From positions 62,001 through 126,000 of the forward strand of contig FUHX01000011.1 in assembly GCA_900163555.1 (NCBI GenBank): a stretch of 64,000 nucleotides of DNA, given 5' to 3'. Source of the DNA: Actinomycetales bacterium JB111. GTDB taxonomy: Bacteria; Actinomycetota; Actinomycetes; Actinomycetales; Actinomycetaceae. Every line of letters begins with the position of its first letter. The first letter of the stretch is position 1. A program made the translations under genes and the position numbers. Positions 44,946 to 53,935 of this stretch are shown here, piece by piece. The notes beneath the pieces are model-generated. The model ran no database searches, was not told the DNA's origin, and saw nothing but the letters and a program-made list of their open reading frames with translations.

Positions 44946-45751
44946 GCGGGCACCGACCGGACGTGATGGCGCCCGGCGGGCACCATGAGCGGCCGCCCCG
45001 TCAGCGGGTCCGGGACCACCGTGCTGTCGATACCGAAGACGGCGCGCACGCAGTCCGAGGTGAGGACGTCGTCCGGCGACCCGGCGGCGTAGACCGTGCC
45101 GTCGGCGACGGCCACCAGGTGGTCGGCGTAACGGGCGGCGAGGTTGAGGTCGTGCAGGACCATGACGATCGTCGTGCCCCGGTCGGCGTTGAGGTCCGTG
45201 AGCAGGTCGAGGACCTCGATCTGGTGGCAGACGTCGAGGAACGTGGTCGGCTCGTCGAGCAGGAGGATATCGGTCTGCTGCGCTAGCACCATGGCGATCC
45301 ACACCCGCTGCCGCTGCCCGCCGCTCAGCTCGTCGACGGGCCGGTCGGCGAGCTCGACCGAGCTCGTGGCCTCGAGCGCGCGGGCGACGGCGGCCTCGTC
45401 CTCGGCCGTCCACCGGCTGAGGACGCCCTGGTGCGGGTGGCGCCCGCGGCCGACCAGGTCCGCGACCGTGATCCCCTCCGGCGCGAGCGGGGTCTGCGGG
45501 AGCAGGCCGAGAGTCCGGGCGAGCTGGCGCGCGGGGATCTGGTGCACGCGCCTGCCGTCGAGGACGACCTGCCCCTTGCTCGGCGCGAGCAGGCGGGACA
45601 TCGCGCGCAGGAGCGTGGACTTGCCGCACGCGTTGGCGCCGACGATCGCGGTGATGCGGCCGGGCGGCACGGCGAGGGTGAGGTCCTCGATGACGCTGCG
45701 GTCCTTGTACCCGACCCAGACGGCGTCGGCGGTCAGCTCGCGGTCGGTCAC
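44942..45751 (-). CDS. Ferric-siderophore ABC transporter ATP-binding protein
   Basis: 269-aa FecE/FepC-type ATPase: Walker A GANACGKST (Ala-Cys in place of the usual Gly-Ser but Lys and Thr kept), Q-loop LLPQTPLAP, signature LSGGQRQRVWIAMVLAQ, Walker B ILLLDEPTTFLD and switch His in VLHDLN. GTG 45751 overlaps the stop of the upstream permease. It powers the two permeases encoded upstream. Confidence 0.93.
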   Translation of the reverse strand: MTDRELTADAVWVGYKDRSVIEDLTLAVPPGRITAIVGANACGKSTLLRAMSRLLAPSKGQVVLDGRRVHQIPARQLARTLGLLPQTPLAPEGITVADLVGRGRHPHQGVLSRWTAEDEAAVARALEATSSVELADRPVDELSGGQRQRVWIAMVLAQQTDILLLDEPTTFLDVCHQIEVLDLLTDLNADRGTTIVMVLHDLNLAARYADHLVAVADGTVYAAGSPDDVLTSDCVRAVFGIDSTVVPDPLTGRPLMVPAGRHHVRSVPA

Positions 45752-46833
45752 AGGTTTCCTCCGGTGCGGTTGCCGCGGACGATGAGATAGACGAGGAAGG
45801 GCGCCCCGAGCGCCCCGGTGATGACGCCGACCGGGAAGCGCGCCCCGAACGCGTACTGGCCGGCGAAGTCGGCGACGAGCACGAGCAGCGCGCCGACCAG
45901 GGCGGCGGGGACGAACAGGGAGCGGCCCGGGCCCACCAGTCGGGCCGTGATCGGCCCGCACAGGAAGGCGACGAACGCGATCGGGCCGGCGGCCGACGTC
46001 GCGATCGCGATGAGCCCGACCGCGCACACGACGACGACCGCCCGGGTCCGCTCCACGCGCACGCCCAGGCCCTGGGCGGCGTCGTCGCCCAGCTGCATGG
46101 TGGTGAGGTTGCGGGCGAGGACCAGCAGGGTGCCGCCGAGGACGACGAGCCCCACGGTGGTCGTCGTGACGTCCGAGCGCTGCGTGTTGTTGAGCGAGCC
46201 GACGAGCCACCGCATGGCGTCCTGGACCTCGCCCTGGCCGGCGCGGTCGAGCAGGTGGTTCGTGACGGCGTCGAGCACGGCGGCGATCCCGATCCCGATG
46301 AGGATGAGCCGGGTGCCGAGCACTCCCCCACGCCACGACAGCAGGTAGATGAGCGCGGAGACGGCAAGCGCCGCGGTGATGGCGAGGGCCGAGACCCTCG
46401 AGCCGTCGAGCCCGAGCACGATGATGCCGAAGGCGGCCGCCGCCGAGGCACCGGAGCTGATGCCGATGATGTCCGGGCTCGCGAGCGGGTTGCGCAGCAG
46501 GGTCTGGAAGGTGACGCCGCCGAGCGCGAAGCTCGCGCCGGCGACGATCGCGAGGGTGGCCCGCGGCAGCCTGAGCGTGCCCACGGTGAAGGTGGCGCCG
46601 GGGACCTGCTCCCCGCGCAGGACGCCCCAGACGTCCGACGGCCCGTAGAAGGTCCGCCCCGCCATCACGCTCGTCGCGTACATGGCGACCACGCCGACGA
46701 CGAGGAGAACCACGACCATCACGTAGCGCCGACGGCGCGCCACGCGGCCCGCGCGCAGGACCTCGATCGTGGCCCGGTCGGGCGCGCCCGTGGTCGTCAC
46801 GCGTTCGTCGGTCGTGGTCGTCGTCGCGCTCAT
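45748..46833 (-). CDS. Ferric-siderophore ABC transporter permease (FecCD family), second subunit
   Basis: 361-aa permease with about ten helices. FecCD motifs: LRLPRATLAIVAGASFALGGVTFQTLLRNPLASPDIIGISSGA, and AAGPIAFVAFLCGPITARLVGPG. The N-terminal 35 residues are polar and Thr-rich. ATG 46833 overlaps the stop of the first permease (ATGA). It pairs with the neighbouring FecCD protein to form the channel. Confidence 0.93.
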   Translation of the reverse strand: MSATTTTTDERVTTTGAPDRATIEVLRAGRVARRRRYVMVVVLLVVGVVAMYATSVMAGRTFYGPSDVWGVLRGEQVPGATFTVGTLRLPRATLAIVAGASFALGGVTFQTLLRNPLASPDIIGISSGASAAAAFGIIVLGLDGSRVSALAITAALAVSALIYLLSWRGGVLGTRLILIGIGIAAVLDAVTNHLLDRAGQGEVQDAMRWLVGSLNNTQRSDVTTTTVGLVVLGGTLLVLARNLTTMQLGDDAAQGLGVRVERTRAVVVVCAVGLIAIATSAAGPIAFVAFLCGPITARLVGPGRSLFVPAALVGALLVLVADFAGQYAFGARFPVGVITGALGAPFLVYLIVRGNRTGGNL

Positions 46834-47909
46834 AGCTCGCGGATCTTCTGTCGGCGCACGATGGCGATGAAGAACGGGGCGCCGACGACGGCGGTGATGA
46901 TGCCGACGCTGATCTCCTCCGGCTTCCAGATGATGCGGCCCACGATGTCCGCGGCGGTGAGGAGCGCGGCCCCGCCGATCGCGGAGAACGGGATGAGCCA
47001 GCGGTGGTCGACGCCGACGATGAGGCGGCACACGTGCGGGACGACGAGTCCGACGAACCCGATCGGGCCGGCGACGGCCACCGAGGCGCCGCACAGCAGC
47101 ACGGCGCCGAGCGCGGCCACCATGCGCGCGGTCACGACCCGGACGCCGAGGCCTGCGGCCACGTCGTCCCCGAGTGCGAGGGAGTTCAGGCTGCGCGCGG
47201 AGACCACGCACAGGACCGCCCCGACGACGACGAACGGAAGCACCTGCACCGTGGCCCCCATCGACGCGCCGCCCACGCCGCCGATCTCCCAGGAGCGCAC
47301 CGACTCGATGACGTCGCCCCGCAGGAGCGAGACGGCGGAGACGAAGGACCGCAGGGCGACCGCGGTGGCAGCGCCGGCGAGCGCGAGCTTGAGCGGGGTC
47401 GCTCCCCCGCGCCCGGCCGAGCCGATGGCGTAGACGAAGACGGCCGCCAGCGCGGCGCCGAGGATCGCGACCCAGATCATCGAGGTGCGCTGCCACAGAC
47501 CGAACCACGCGATGCCGATGACGACGGCGAGCGAGGCGCCCATGTTGATGCCGAGGATGCCGGGGTCGGCGAGCGGGTTGCGGGTCACGCCCTGGAGGAC
47601 GGCGCCCGCGGTTCCGAGCGACGCGCCCACGACGAGCGCGAGGAAGGTGCGCGGGACGCGCTTGTACACGGCGGCCTCGCCGATGCCGTCGAGCTGACCG
47701 GTCAGGCCGCGGAGGATCTCCCCCAGCCCGACCTCACGGGATCCGATGGCGACGGATGCGAGCACGAGGAGCGCGAGCACGAGGACCGCGACCACGAGAC
47801 CCACATACCGATTCCGTGCCGGGCGCCGCAGGGCAACGGCGCCCGGCACGGTGTCGGGGCGGGAGGATGGGACCGCCCCGACCGCATCGGAGGTTCGTTC
47901 CTCCGTCAC
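46830..47909 (-). CDS. Ferric-siderophore ABC transporter permease (FecCD family), first subunit
   Basis: 359-aa permease; YKRVPRTFLALVVGASLGTAGAVLQGVTRNPLADPGILGINMGAS and VAGPIGFVGLVVPHVCRLIVG are standard FecCD motifs. GTG 47909 overlaps the stop of the binding-protein gene, so all five genes of this operon are coupled by four-base overlaps. Forms a heterodimer with the product of the next gene. Confidence 0.93.
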   Translation of the reverse strand: MTEERTSDAVGAVPSSRPDTVPGAVALRRPARNRYVGLVVAVLVLALLVLASVAIGSREVGLGEILRGLTGQLDGIGEAAVYKRVPRTFLALVVGASLGTAGAVLQGVTRNPLADPGILGINMGASLAVVIGIAWFGLWQRTSMIWVAILGAALAAVFVYAIGSAGRGGATPLKLALAGAATAVALRSFVSAVSLLRGDVIESVRSWEIGGVGGASMGATVQVLPFVVVGAVLCVVSARSLNSLALGDDVAAGLGVRVVTARMVAALGAVLLCGASVAVAGPIGFVGLVVPHVCRLIVGVDHRWLIPFSAIGGAALLTAADIVGRIIWKPEEISVGIITAVVGAPFFIAIVRRQKIREL

Positions 47910-49114
47910 TGGTTGCTGCTGACCGCCTCGGCGAGGAGCGAGACATAGTCCTCGAGCACCCAGGAGATGGACAACGGAGTCGGGTTGGCCGCTGTACCCA
48001 GCGGGCCCGATCCGTCGAGAGAGACGATGGCGCCGTTCCGGACGGCGGGCATCTGGGAGAGCAGGGGGTCGGCCTCGAGCGTGTCGACGAGCGCGGCGTC
48101 GCCGTAGGTGACGATGAGGTCGACGTCGTCGAACTGGTCGACCTGCTCGGCGCTGACCTGGCCGGAGAACTCCCCGCTCGCAGAGGCCTCCTCGACCGCG
48201 GCCGGCGTGGTGAGGCCGAGGTCGTCGAAGAACGCTGCACGCGTGTCGTTCGCCGTGTAGAAGTTGACGACGCTCAGGTCGGAGGTGTCGACGTGGGTGA
48301 GGAACATGGTCGTCGCACCGTCCAGCTCGGGGTGCTGCGCGACCGTCTCGTCGATCTCCGCCTCGAGGTCGGCGATGAGCTGAGCGCCCTCGTCCGGCAC
48401 GCCCATCCCGGCGGCGTTGTACATGATCTCGTCGCGCCACGACGTCGCCCACGCCTCCTCCGGGAACGGGACCACCGGGGCGATCTGGCTCAGGGTGTCG
48501 TAGTCCTCCTGCGTGAGGCCGGAGTACGCGGCGAGGATGACGTCCGGCTGCGTGTCGGACACGGCCTCGAAGTCGATGCCGTCGGTCTCGTCGAAGAGGA
48601 CCGGGGTCTCGGCGCCGAGCTCCTCCAGCGCCTCCTCGACCCACGGCAGGGTGCCGTTGCCGTCGTCGTCGCCGAAGTTCGCGGCGGCGAACCCGACCGG
48701 GACGACGCCGAGCGCGAGCGGGACCTCGTGGTTCGCCCAGGCCACGGTCGCCACCCGCTCGGGCACCTCCGTGATGGTGGTGGTGCCAAACGCGTGGTCG
48801 ATCTCGATGGGCAGCTCCGCGCCGGAGATGCCCGGGTAGTCGTCCGCGACGTCCTCGAAGGTGACGCTCTCCCCCGAGGCGTCCTCCGCCCCTTCGGATC
48901 CGGACTCCCCCGCGTCCTCGGAACCGGACTCCGACGCGTCCTCGGAACCGGACTCCGACGCGGAGCCTGCATCGTCCGACCCGGTCTCGGAGCCGGTCTC
49001 CTCCGCGGAGGTCGTCTCCTCGTCGTCGGTCGGGTCGTCCGACGAACCGCATGCGGTAAGGGCGAGTGCGGCTGCCGCCACGGCGGCGGCGAAGGTGAGG
49101 CGTGCTGTGCGCAT
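47906..49114 (-). CDS. Ferric-siderophore-binding lipoprotein
   Basis: 402-aa FepB/FhuD-like binding protein. Signal peptide with lipobox LTAC (Cys22), then an unusually long acidic Ser/Gly/Glu/Asp spacer to about residue 80 that contains repeated SGSEDA units, then the helical-backbone binding fold (RVATVAWANHEVPLALGVVPVG, DVILAAYSGLTQEDYDTL, DVDLIVTYGD). ATG 49114 is preceded by a GGAAGGG-like site. First gene of the operon, behind an IdeR/DtxR-like box. Confidence 0.92.
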   Translation of the reverse strand: MRTARLTFAAAVAAAALALTACGSSDDPTDDEETTSAEETGSETGSDDAGSASESGSEDASESGSEDAGESGSEGAEDASGESVTFEDVADDYPGISGAELPIEIDHAFGTTTITEVPERVATVAWANHEVPLALGVVPVGFAAANFGDDDGNGTLPWVEEALEELGAETPVLFDETDGIDFEAVSDTQPDVILAAYSGLTQEDYDTLSQIAPVVPFPEEAWATSWRDEIMYNAAGMGVPDEGAQLIADLEAEIDETVAQHPELDGATTMFLTHVDTSDLSVVNFYTANDTRAAFFDDLGLTTPAAVEEASASGEFSGQVSAEQVDQFDDVDLIVTYGDAALVDTLEADPLLSQMPAVRNGAIVSLDGSGPLGTAANPTPLSISWVLEDYVSLLAEAVSSNQ

Positions 49115-49187
49115 CGAGGAAGGGCTCCGAAGTCGGTCGGGGAGGTCAGCGCTCCGACGATCAATTAAGTGATGCTGACGTAGCGAA

Positions 49188-49223
49188 AACGTACCGCGCG
49201 ACTCCGAGGTTAGCCAACCCTTA
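49188..49223 (-). promoter_or_regulatory. Promoter with IdeR/DtxR-like iron box
   Basis: On the minus strand a -35 TTGGCT (49217-49212) and -10 TACGTT (49193-49188) are 18 bases apart. The -35 lies in a 19-bp segment (49205-49223) that matches the IdeR/DtxR consensus TTAGGTTAGGCTAACCTAA at 13 of 19 positions on the plus strand, including AGGTTAG. Iron-dependent repression of siderophore uptake would follow. Confidence 0.7.
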
Positions 49224-49277
49224 CCGTCGTGAGCAATGTCTCTGATCAGGGAAGACGCGGGGCGCCGACCCGAGCGG

Positions 49278-50420
49278 TCAGGCGGACGCGCCCTGTCGCT
49301 TCTCGAGCTCCCGGTAGTAGCGAGGCTTCACCGCGTGCTCGTCGAGGGTGCGCAGGAGCAGGTCGAGATCCTCGGTCTCGTACGCCTCCACCATGGCCCT
49401 GTGGTCGGCGACGAGGCTCTCGGTCGCGTAGGTCTCGGCCGTGATCGTGCGGCGCTCGAGCCCGGGAAGGCCGAGACGGCGGTAGGTGTCGAGCAGGATC
49501 CGCGACCCGGCGAGCGAGACCATGTACTCGTGGAAGGCGTTGTTGGTCCGGATCCACGCCTCGGGGTCCGTGAACGTCGCGCCGTCCACGAGGTCGGCCG
49601 TCTCCTCCATGAGCCCCCGCATGGTCGCGAGCTGCTCGGGCGTCACGCGCCCGATGGTCTGGCGCGCGACGCCCTCCTCCAGGGCGAACTTGGCGGCGTA
49701 GTGGTCGAACAACACCTCCTCCGGCACCGGGGGCAGCGTGAAGGAGCCGTTCTCGCGCGCCACCAGCCCCTCCTCGACCAACGCGCCCAGGGCGCGCCGC
49801 ACCATCTCCGGCTCCGCCTGCAGCTCGGCGGCAAGGTCGACGTGGTCGAGCTCCGCGCTCACGTCCGAGCCGAGCTCGAGCAGCCGGTCGCGGACGATCC
49901 GGAGCACGCTGGCATCCGGCGCGGTCTGCATCCGGCCGAACGCTCCCCGGAAGTAGGCGAGCGGGTGGCCGTGGATCGCGACGCCGTCGTCGACGTGCGC
50001 AAGGAAGACGTAGTGGGTGCCGGCCTCGACCTGCTCGCCGACCGTGCAGGTGAGGTGAGCCAGGGCTCCGACGATGAGCGGCGACTCGTACTCGTCACGC
50101 TCGAAGGGAACCCCGCGGAACTTGTCGTCGAGCTTCGTCGCGAACCTGCCGGCGAGCTCGGAGTGGTCCTCGGCGAGGACGTTCACCGCGAAGGTCCCGG
50201 CCTCGATGATGGCCGCCGCGGTGCTCGAGGTCTTGTTCAGGCAGATGATGATCATCGGCGGCTCGTCCGACAAGGACGTGACCGCGCTCGCGGTCGTGCC
50301 GAAGTCGCGGTCCCCCGCCCGGGACGTCAGGATCGTGACACCACTGGCAAAACGGCCGATGATATCGCGGAACTCGTTCTTGCTGAGCTTGCTGACGCCC
50401 ACCTCGGAACGTTGCGACAT
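49278..50420 (-). CDS. Flavin reductase fused to a GntR/FCD-type regulator domain
   Basis: 380-aa two-part protein. Residues about 12-165 are an HpaC/DIM6-NTAB flavin reductase (RDIIGRFASGVTILTSR, GTTASAVTSLSDEPPMIIICLNKTS, FAVNVLAEDHSELAGRFA, GTHYVFLAHVD). Residues about 170-235 form a winged-helix-like segment (DLAAELQAEPEMVRRALGALVEEGLVA) and about 240-372 an FCD ligand domain (NNAFHEYMVSLAGS, VADHRAMVEAYETEDLDLLLRTLDEH). ATG 50420 has AGGAGA at 7 bases. A flavin reductase is needed by two-component monooxygenases such as the HsaA-like protein at 58976; the FCD half suggests that the enzyme also responds to a ligand or binds DNA. A terminator and a truncated gene separate it from the operon upstream. 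Confidence 0.85.
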   Translation of the reverse strand: MSQRSEVGVSKLSKNEFRDIIGRFASGVTILTSRAGDRDFGTTASAVTSLSDEPPMIIICLNKTSSTAAAIIEAGTFAVNVLAEDHSELAGRFATKLDDKFRGVPFERDEYESPLIVGALAHLTCTVGEQVEAGTHYVFLAHVDDGVAIHGHPLAYFRGAFGRMQTAPDASVLRIVRDRLLELGSDVSAELDHVDLAAELQAEPEMVRRALGALVEEGLVARENGSFTLPPVPEEVLFDHYAAKFALEEGVARQTIGRVTPEQLATMRGLMEETADLVDGATFTDPEAWIRTNNAFHEYMVSLAGSRILLDTYRRLGLPGLERRTITAETYATESLVADHRAMVEAYETEDLDLLLRTLDEHAVKPRYYRELEKRQGASA

Positions 50421-50531
50421 GTGAATCTCCTACACCTTTGTGGGATGCGCGGGAACGTGCGCTGGATCGATCGTACGACAAAACCTGTATAAGTCCATAA
50501 CTATATCGTCCGAGATCCGCGTGGACGCGAA

Positions 50532-50562
50532 GCGCCCCGGATGCCTGAGGCATCCGGGGCGC
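50532..50562 (-). terminator. Strong terminator after the truncated monooxygenase gene
   Basis: Perfect 14-bp stem GCGCCCCGGATGCC / GGCATCCGGGGCGC with a TGA loop, 22 bases beyond the stop codon. It implies that the flavin reductase-GntR gene has its own promoter in 50421-50531. Confidence 0.8.
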
Positions 50563-50583
50563 CGACAGTCGCGCGGGGGCGAG

Positions 50584-52248
50584 TCAGGAGACTCCCGCCC
50601 CGGTCGTCGCGTCCACCAGCTGCAGATCCGCCGCGAGGACGACCTCCAGGGCGAGCTCGAGCTCGCGGCCCGGATCCTCGGGCATGTCCATGCTCCGCCA
50701 GGCGACGAACGTGTCGGGGCGCACGAGCACGGCACCCCGCGGCCCGACCTCGCGCAGTCGCTCCCACTCCCCCTCCGGGTCGGCCAGGCGATCGTCCCCC
50801 ACCACCACGACGTCGACGAGGGCGGCCAGCGGAGCGACGTCCGAGGCGACGGCGGAGGCGACGGCCTCCCGCCACCCGTCGGCACCCTCCGGGGCGACGA
50901 CCAGGGCGAGGCGCCCTCCGTCCGCGAGGTCCAGGGTCGACACCCGCCCGGCCCCGCCGTGGAGCCACACGTGGGGGACGTGGTGCCCCGGCGCGGACGT
51001 GGGGCGGTACACGAGCGGGTCGACGGGCAGGGCGCGTTCCGGCCCGTCGCCGGCGATCGCGCCGCGCGGGTAGGCGAAACCGCACTCGACGCCGTGCGCG
51101 TGGAACTCGTGGTCCATGAACTCGATCGCGTCCGCGAGCGCCCGACGACGTTCGAGACCCGACCCGCTCTCCGACCACAGGTCCGCGAACATCTCCCAGC
51201 CGGTCGAGGCCGGGGCAGCCGGGTCGAGCCCGATCGCCTTGTCCACCAGGCCGCCGTGGTTCGTGAAGTTGTGCAGCGAGTTCTCCGCGACGGTCGTGGC
51301 GATCGGGCGGCGCTCGGTCTCGTACGTCTCGAGCAACGAGGCAAGCTCGGGCGACCGCAGCGCGGCCGCGATCTTCCAGGCCAGGTTGTGCGCGTCCTGG
51401 ATACCGGTGTTGAGACCCAGCGCGCCCCAGGGCGGCACGCGGTGGGCGGCATCGCCGACAAGGAAGCAGCGACCGCTGCGGAACCGGTCGGCGACGACGG
51501 CGTTGATGTACCAGTGGGAGATCGAGTGCACGGTGGCGTCGAGGCCCTCGACGCCGAGGGATCGGACGATCCGCCGCTTCATCTCCTCCTCGTCGAACCG
51601 TTCCGGGTCGTCCGGGCCGAACCCGCAGGCGAACAGCCACTCGGCGGACCGCCCCTGCTCGTCCCAGGGACCGAGGTGGTAGAGGTAGCCGGACCCGATC
51701 GAGCCGCCGAGGTCGGGGTTGACGAACCAGTTGATGAGGCAGCCGTTGTCCGGCACCACGCCACCAAGGTCGGCGCTGAAGTGCGCGCTCACCATGTCGA
51801 CCAGGTCGCTCTCGCCCGACATGGGGATGCCGAGCTCGTCGGCGATGAAGCGACCGCCGTCGGCCCCGATCACGTACGTCGCACGGATGTGCCGGACCGT
51901 TCCGTCGGCGGTGGGACCGACCGTGATCGACACCCCGTCCTCGTCCTGGGCGACGGCGGTGACCGGGGAGTCGAACCTGATGTCCGCCTCCGGCCTCTCC
52001 TCCGCGGCCCGCCGGAGGATCGGCTCGAGCCGGATCTGGGCGAGCATCGTGTAGGACGACGGGCTCATCGCCGCGTACTCCTCGGCGTACGAACCGCCAC
52101 CCCAGGCGTCGCGCGCCGCGATCTGTCGGCCGTGCAGCTCCGTCGGTCCGTCGAAGGAGGTGTACCAGGCCGTACGCGAGACGGTCCTCGCGGGCGCCCC
52201 GGCGGCCCGGACCTCGTCCTCGATCCCAAGGCTGCGGAAGATCTCCAC
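50584..52248 (-). pseudogene. 5'-truncated FAD-dependent aromatic monooxygenase (PheA/MhpA type)
   Basis: The open frame encodes 554 residues from the first start codon (GTG 52248), inside RTVEIFRSLGIEDEVRAAG. Sequence similar to the family can be followed upstream in the same frame only to about 52302 (SKARRATTVGLNQRT), then it runs straight into the terminator of the amidohydrolase gene. The first 30-40 residues with the GxGxxG dinucleotide-binding motif are therefore missing. Later motifs are intact: VIGADGGRF and the FAD/GD motif CFLVGDAAHRVPPWGALGLNTGIQDAHNLAWK, plus the thioredoxin-like C-terminal domain. Without the N-terminal strand FAD binding should fail, so I call it a pseudogene, although the remaining frame is open and the loss may be recent. 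Confidence 0.75.
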
Positions 52249-52314
52249 CGTCCGCTGGTTCAGCCCGACCGTCGTTGCCCGGCGCGCCTTCGACCCCGAC
52301 TCCCTCCAGGTGCG

Positions 52315-52348
52315 CCGCGAGGGGCCGCCTACGGGCGGCCCCTCGCGG
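52315..52348 (-). terminator. Terminator after the amidohydrolase gene
   Basis: Perfect 15-bp stem CCGCGAGGGGCCGCC / GGCGGCCCCTCGCGG with a TACG loop, 30 bases beyond the amidohydrolase stop. The truncated monooxygenase frame begins directly behind it. Confidence 0.85.
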
Positions 52349-52378
52349 CGAGAAGTCGGTGATCGTCGTCGGGCGGAC

Positions 52379-53872
52379 TTAGACCTGGCCCGCCGCGGAG
52401 CCCGTCGACGACGGCGCCTGGGTCTGGTAGGCGTCCCGGGTCGAGCTGTCGCGGTACTCGGTGTACATGTAGGGGTTGTCGAGCACCTTCGTCTCCGGGA
52501 TGTCCGGGTTCATGCCCGACGTCCACACGTCGTCCCCGAGCGTCGAGCGCAGGTGCTCCACGGTGTCGTCGAGGCGGGTGCGCAGGGCGCCCAGGTCGAC
52601 GTCGACGAGCCGGCCGTCGAACTTCTTGACGTCCCCGCCCACGAGAACCGTGTGGACGTCGCCCCTGCCGGCCTGCATGGCGACGTGGCCGTAGGGGTTG
52701 AGGATCGGGAACATGGTCGGCGAGTGGTCGTTCTTCAGCAGGACGACGTCCGCCAGCTTGCCGACCTCGAGCGAGCCGAGCTCGTTCTCGCGACCGATCG
52801 CCTTCGCCCCGCCCCGCGTGGCCCACTCGACGACGTGCTGAGCGCGCAGGTGGGAGTGCGTGACCGTGTCGCCGTGCTCGTGCGCCGACAGGTGCTCCCA
52901 GGACCGGTCCGCGCCCAGGGTCGTCCGCATCGCCGAGAAGAGGTCGGCGCTGAACCAGGCGCTTGTGTCGACGGACAGCGAGACCGGGATGTCGTGCTCG
53001 CGCAGGGCGTGGGAGGGCGGGTAGCCCTGGCCGCAGCTCTGCTCGCTCTCGGTGGAGAGCGAGACGACGCCGCCGGTGGCCGCGATGCGCTGGTACGAGT
53101 CCTTGTCGAGGGTCGCGGCGTGCACGTACACGGTGCCCGGCTCCATGAACCCGTTCTCGTGCATGAGGCGGACGCCGTCGTCGTTGGTCGCGCCCCACAC
53201 TCCGGCGTGGGTGGTGACGCGGACGTCGAGCTCCCGCGCCACCTCGAACGCCGTGCGCTCGGGGAAGGCGGGGTCGCCCGTGACGTCGAAGGCGAGCTGG
53301 ACGCCGGCGAGACCGGAGTTGCCGATCGCGCTCTCGAAGACCCTGCGGTAGGCCGGGTCGGCCGTCCACTCCCACGGGCCGGCGAAGATGTTGCCGAATC
53401 CCATGACGTAGCGGCCGGGCGCGGAGACGAGCGACTCGATGGCAGCCTCCGCGTGCTCGACCGTCTGGAGGCCGTGGGACCAGTCGACGGTCGTCGTGAT
53501 GCCCGACTCGATGGCGTCGATCGTGCTCAGGGCGTTGCCGGCCGCGTAGTCCTGGGGGCGGAACGTGGTGCCGTGCTCCAGGTAGTACCACACGAAGTAC
53601 TGCGTCAGCGTCCAGTCGGAGCCGTAGGCGCGCATCGCCGTCTGCCACATGTGGCGGTGCGAGTCGATCATGCCGGGCATGACGATGCCTCCGGCGGCAT
53701 CGATCTCGAACGTGCCGTCCGGGACGGCGAGGTCGTGTCCGATCGCGGCGATCTTTCCGTCCACGACGAGGACGTCGGCGCCCTCGTGGATGGTCCGCGC
53801 ATCGTCCATCGTGAGGACGATGCCGCCGCGGAGGACGATCGGGCGTCCTGCTTCGGGTGCGGGGGTGGTCAT
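52379..53872 (-). CDS. Amidohydrolase, ATZ/TRZ-like deaminase/hydrolase
   Basis: 497-aa metal-dependent hydrolase of the amidohydrolase superfamily. N-terminal PIVLRGGIVLTMDD strand region, metal-binding GMIDSHRHMWQTAMRAYGSDW (HxH), VTTHAGVW, VYVHAATLDKDS and the Asp-containing SLSVDTSAWFSADLF, then LGSLEVGKLADVVLL as in deaminases and chlorohydrolases of this group. ATG 53872 has AGGAG 7 bases upstream. It is 63 bases behind LigA in the ring-cleavage operon. It may hydrolyse a C-N bond of an amino-substituted aromatic, or a ring-fission product; LigI lactonases are in the same superfamily but are much shorter. Substrate unknown. Confidence 0.85.
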   Translation of the reverse strand: MTTPAPEAGRPIVLRGGIVLTMDDARTIHEGADVLVVDGKIAAIGHDLAVPDGTFEIDAAGGIVMPGMIDSHRHMWQTAMRAYGSDWTLTQYFVWYYLEHGTTFRPQDYAAGNALSTIDAIESGITTTVDWSHGLQTVEHAEAAIESLVSAPGRYVMGFGNIFAGPWEWTADPAYRRVFESAIGNSGLAGVQLAFDVTGDPAFPERTAFEVARELDVRVTTHAGVWGATNDDGVRLMHENGFMEPGTVYVHAATLDKDSYQRIAATGGVVSLSTESEQSCGQGYPPSHALREHDIPVSLSVDTSAWFSADLFSAMRTTLGADRSWEHLSAHEHGDTVTHSHLRAQHVVEWATRGGAKAIGRENELGSLEVGKLADVVLLKNDHSPTMFPILNPYGHVAMQAGRGDVHTVLVGGDVKKFDGRLVDVDLGALRTRLDDTVEHLRSTLGDDVWTSGMNPDIPETKVLDNPYMYTEYRDSSTRDAYQTQAPSSTGSAAGQV

Positions 53873-53935
53873 GGTGTGCTCCTCCTTGAGCCTTGACGAT
53901 CTGGTCCGGGTCCGTCCGGGGGTGGTGCTCCGAGC

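Noticed and set aside
45577-45640. Walker A of the siderophore ATPase (GANACGKST) as a defective site
   Set aside because: The essential Gly, Lys and Thr are kept; the Ala-Cys variation at the middle positions is compatible with function.
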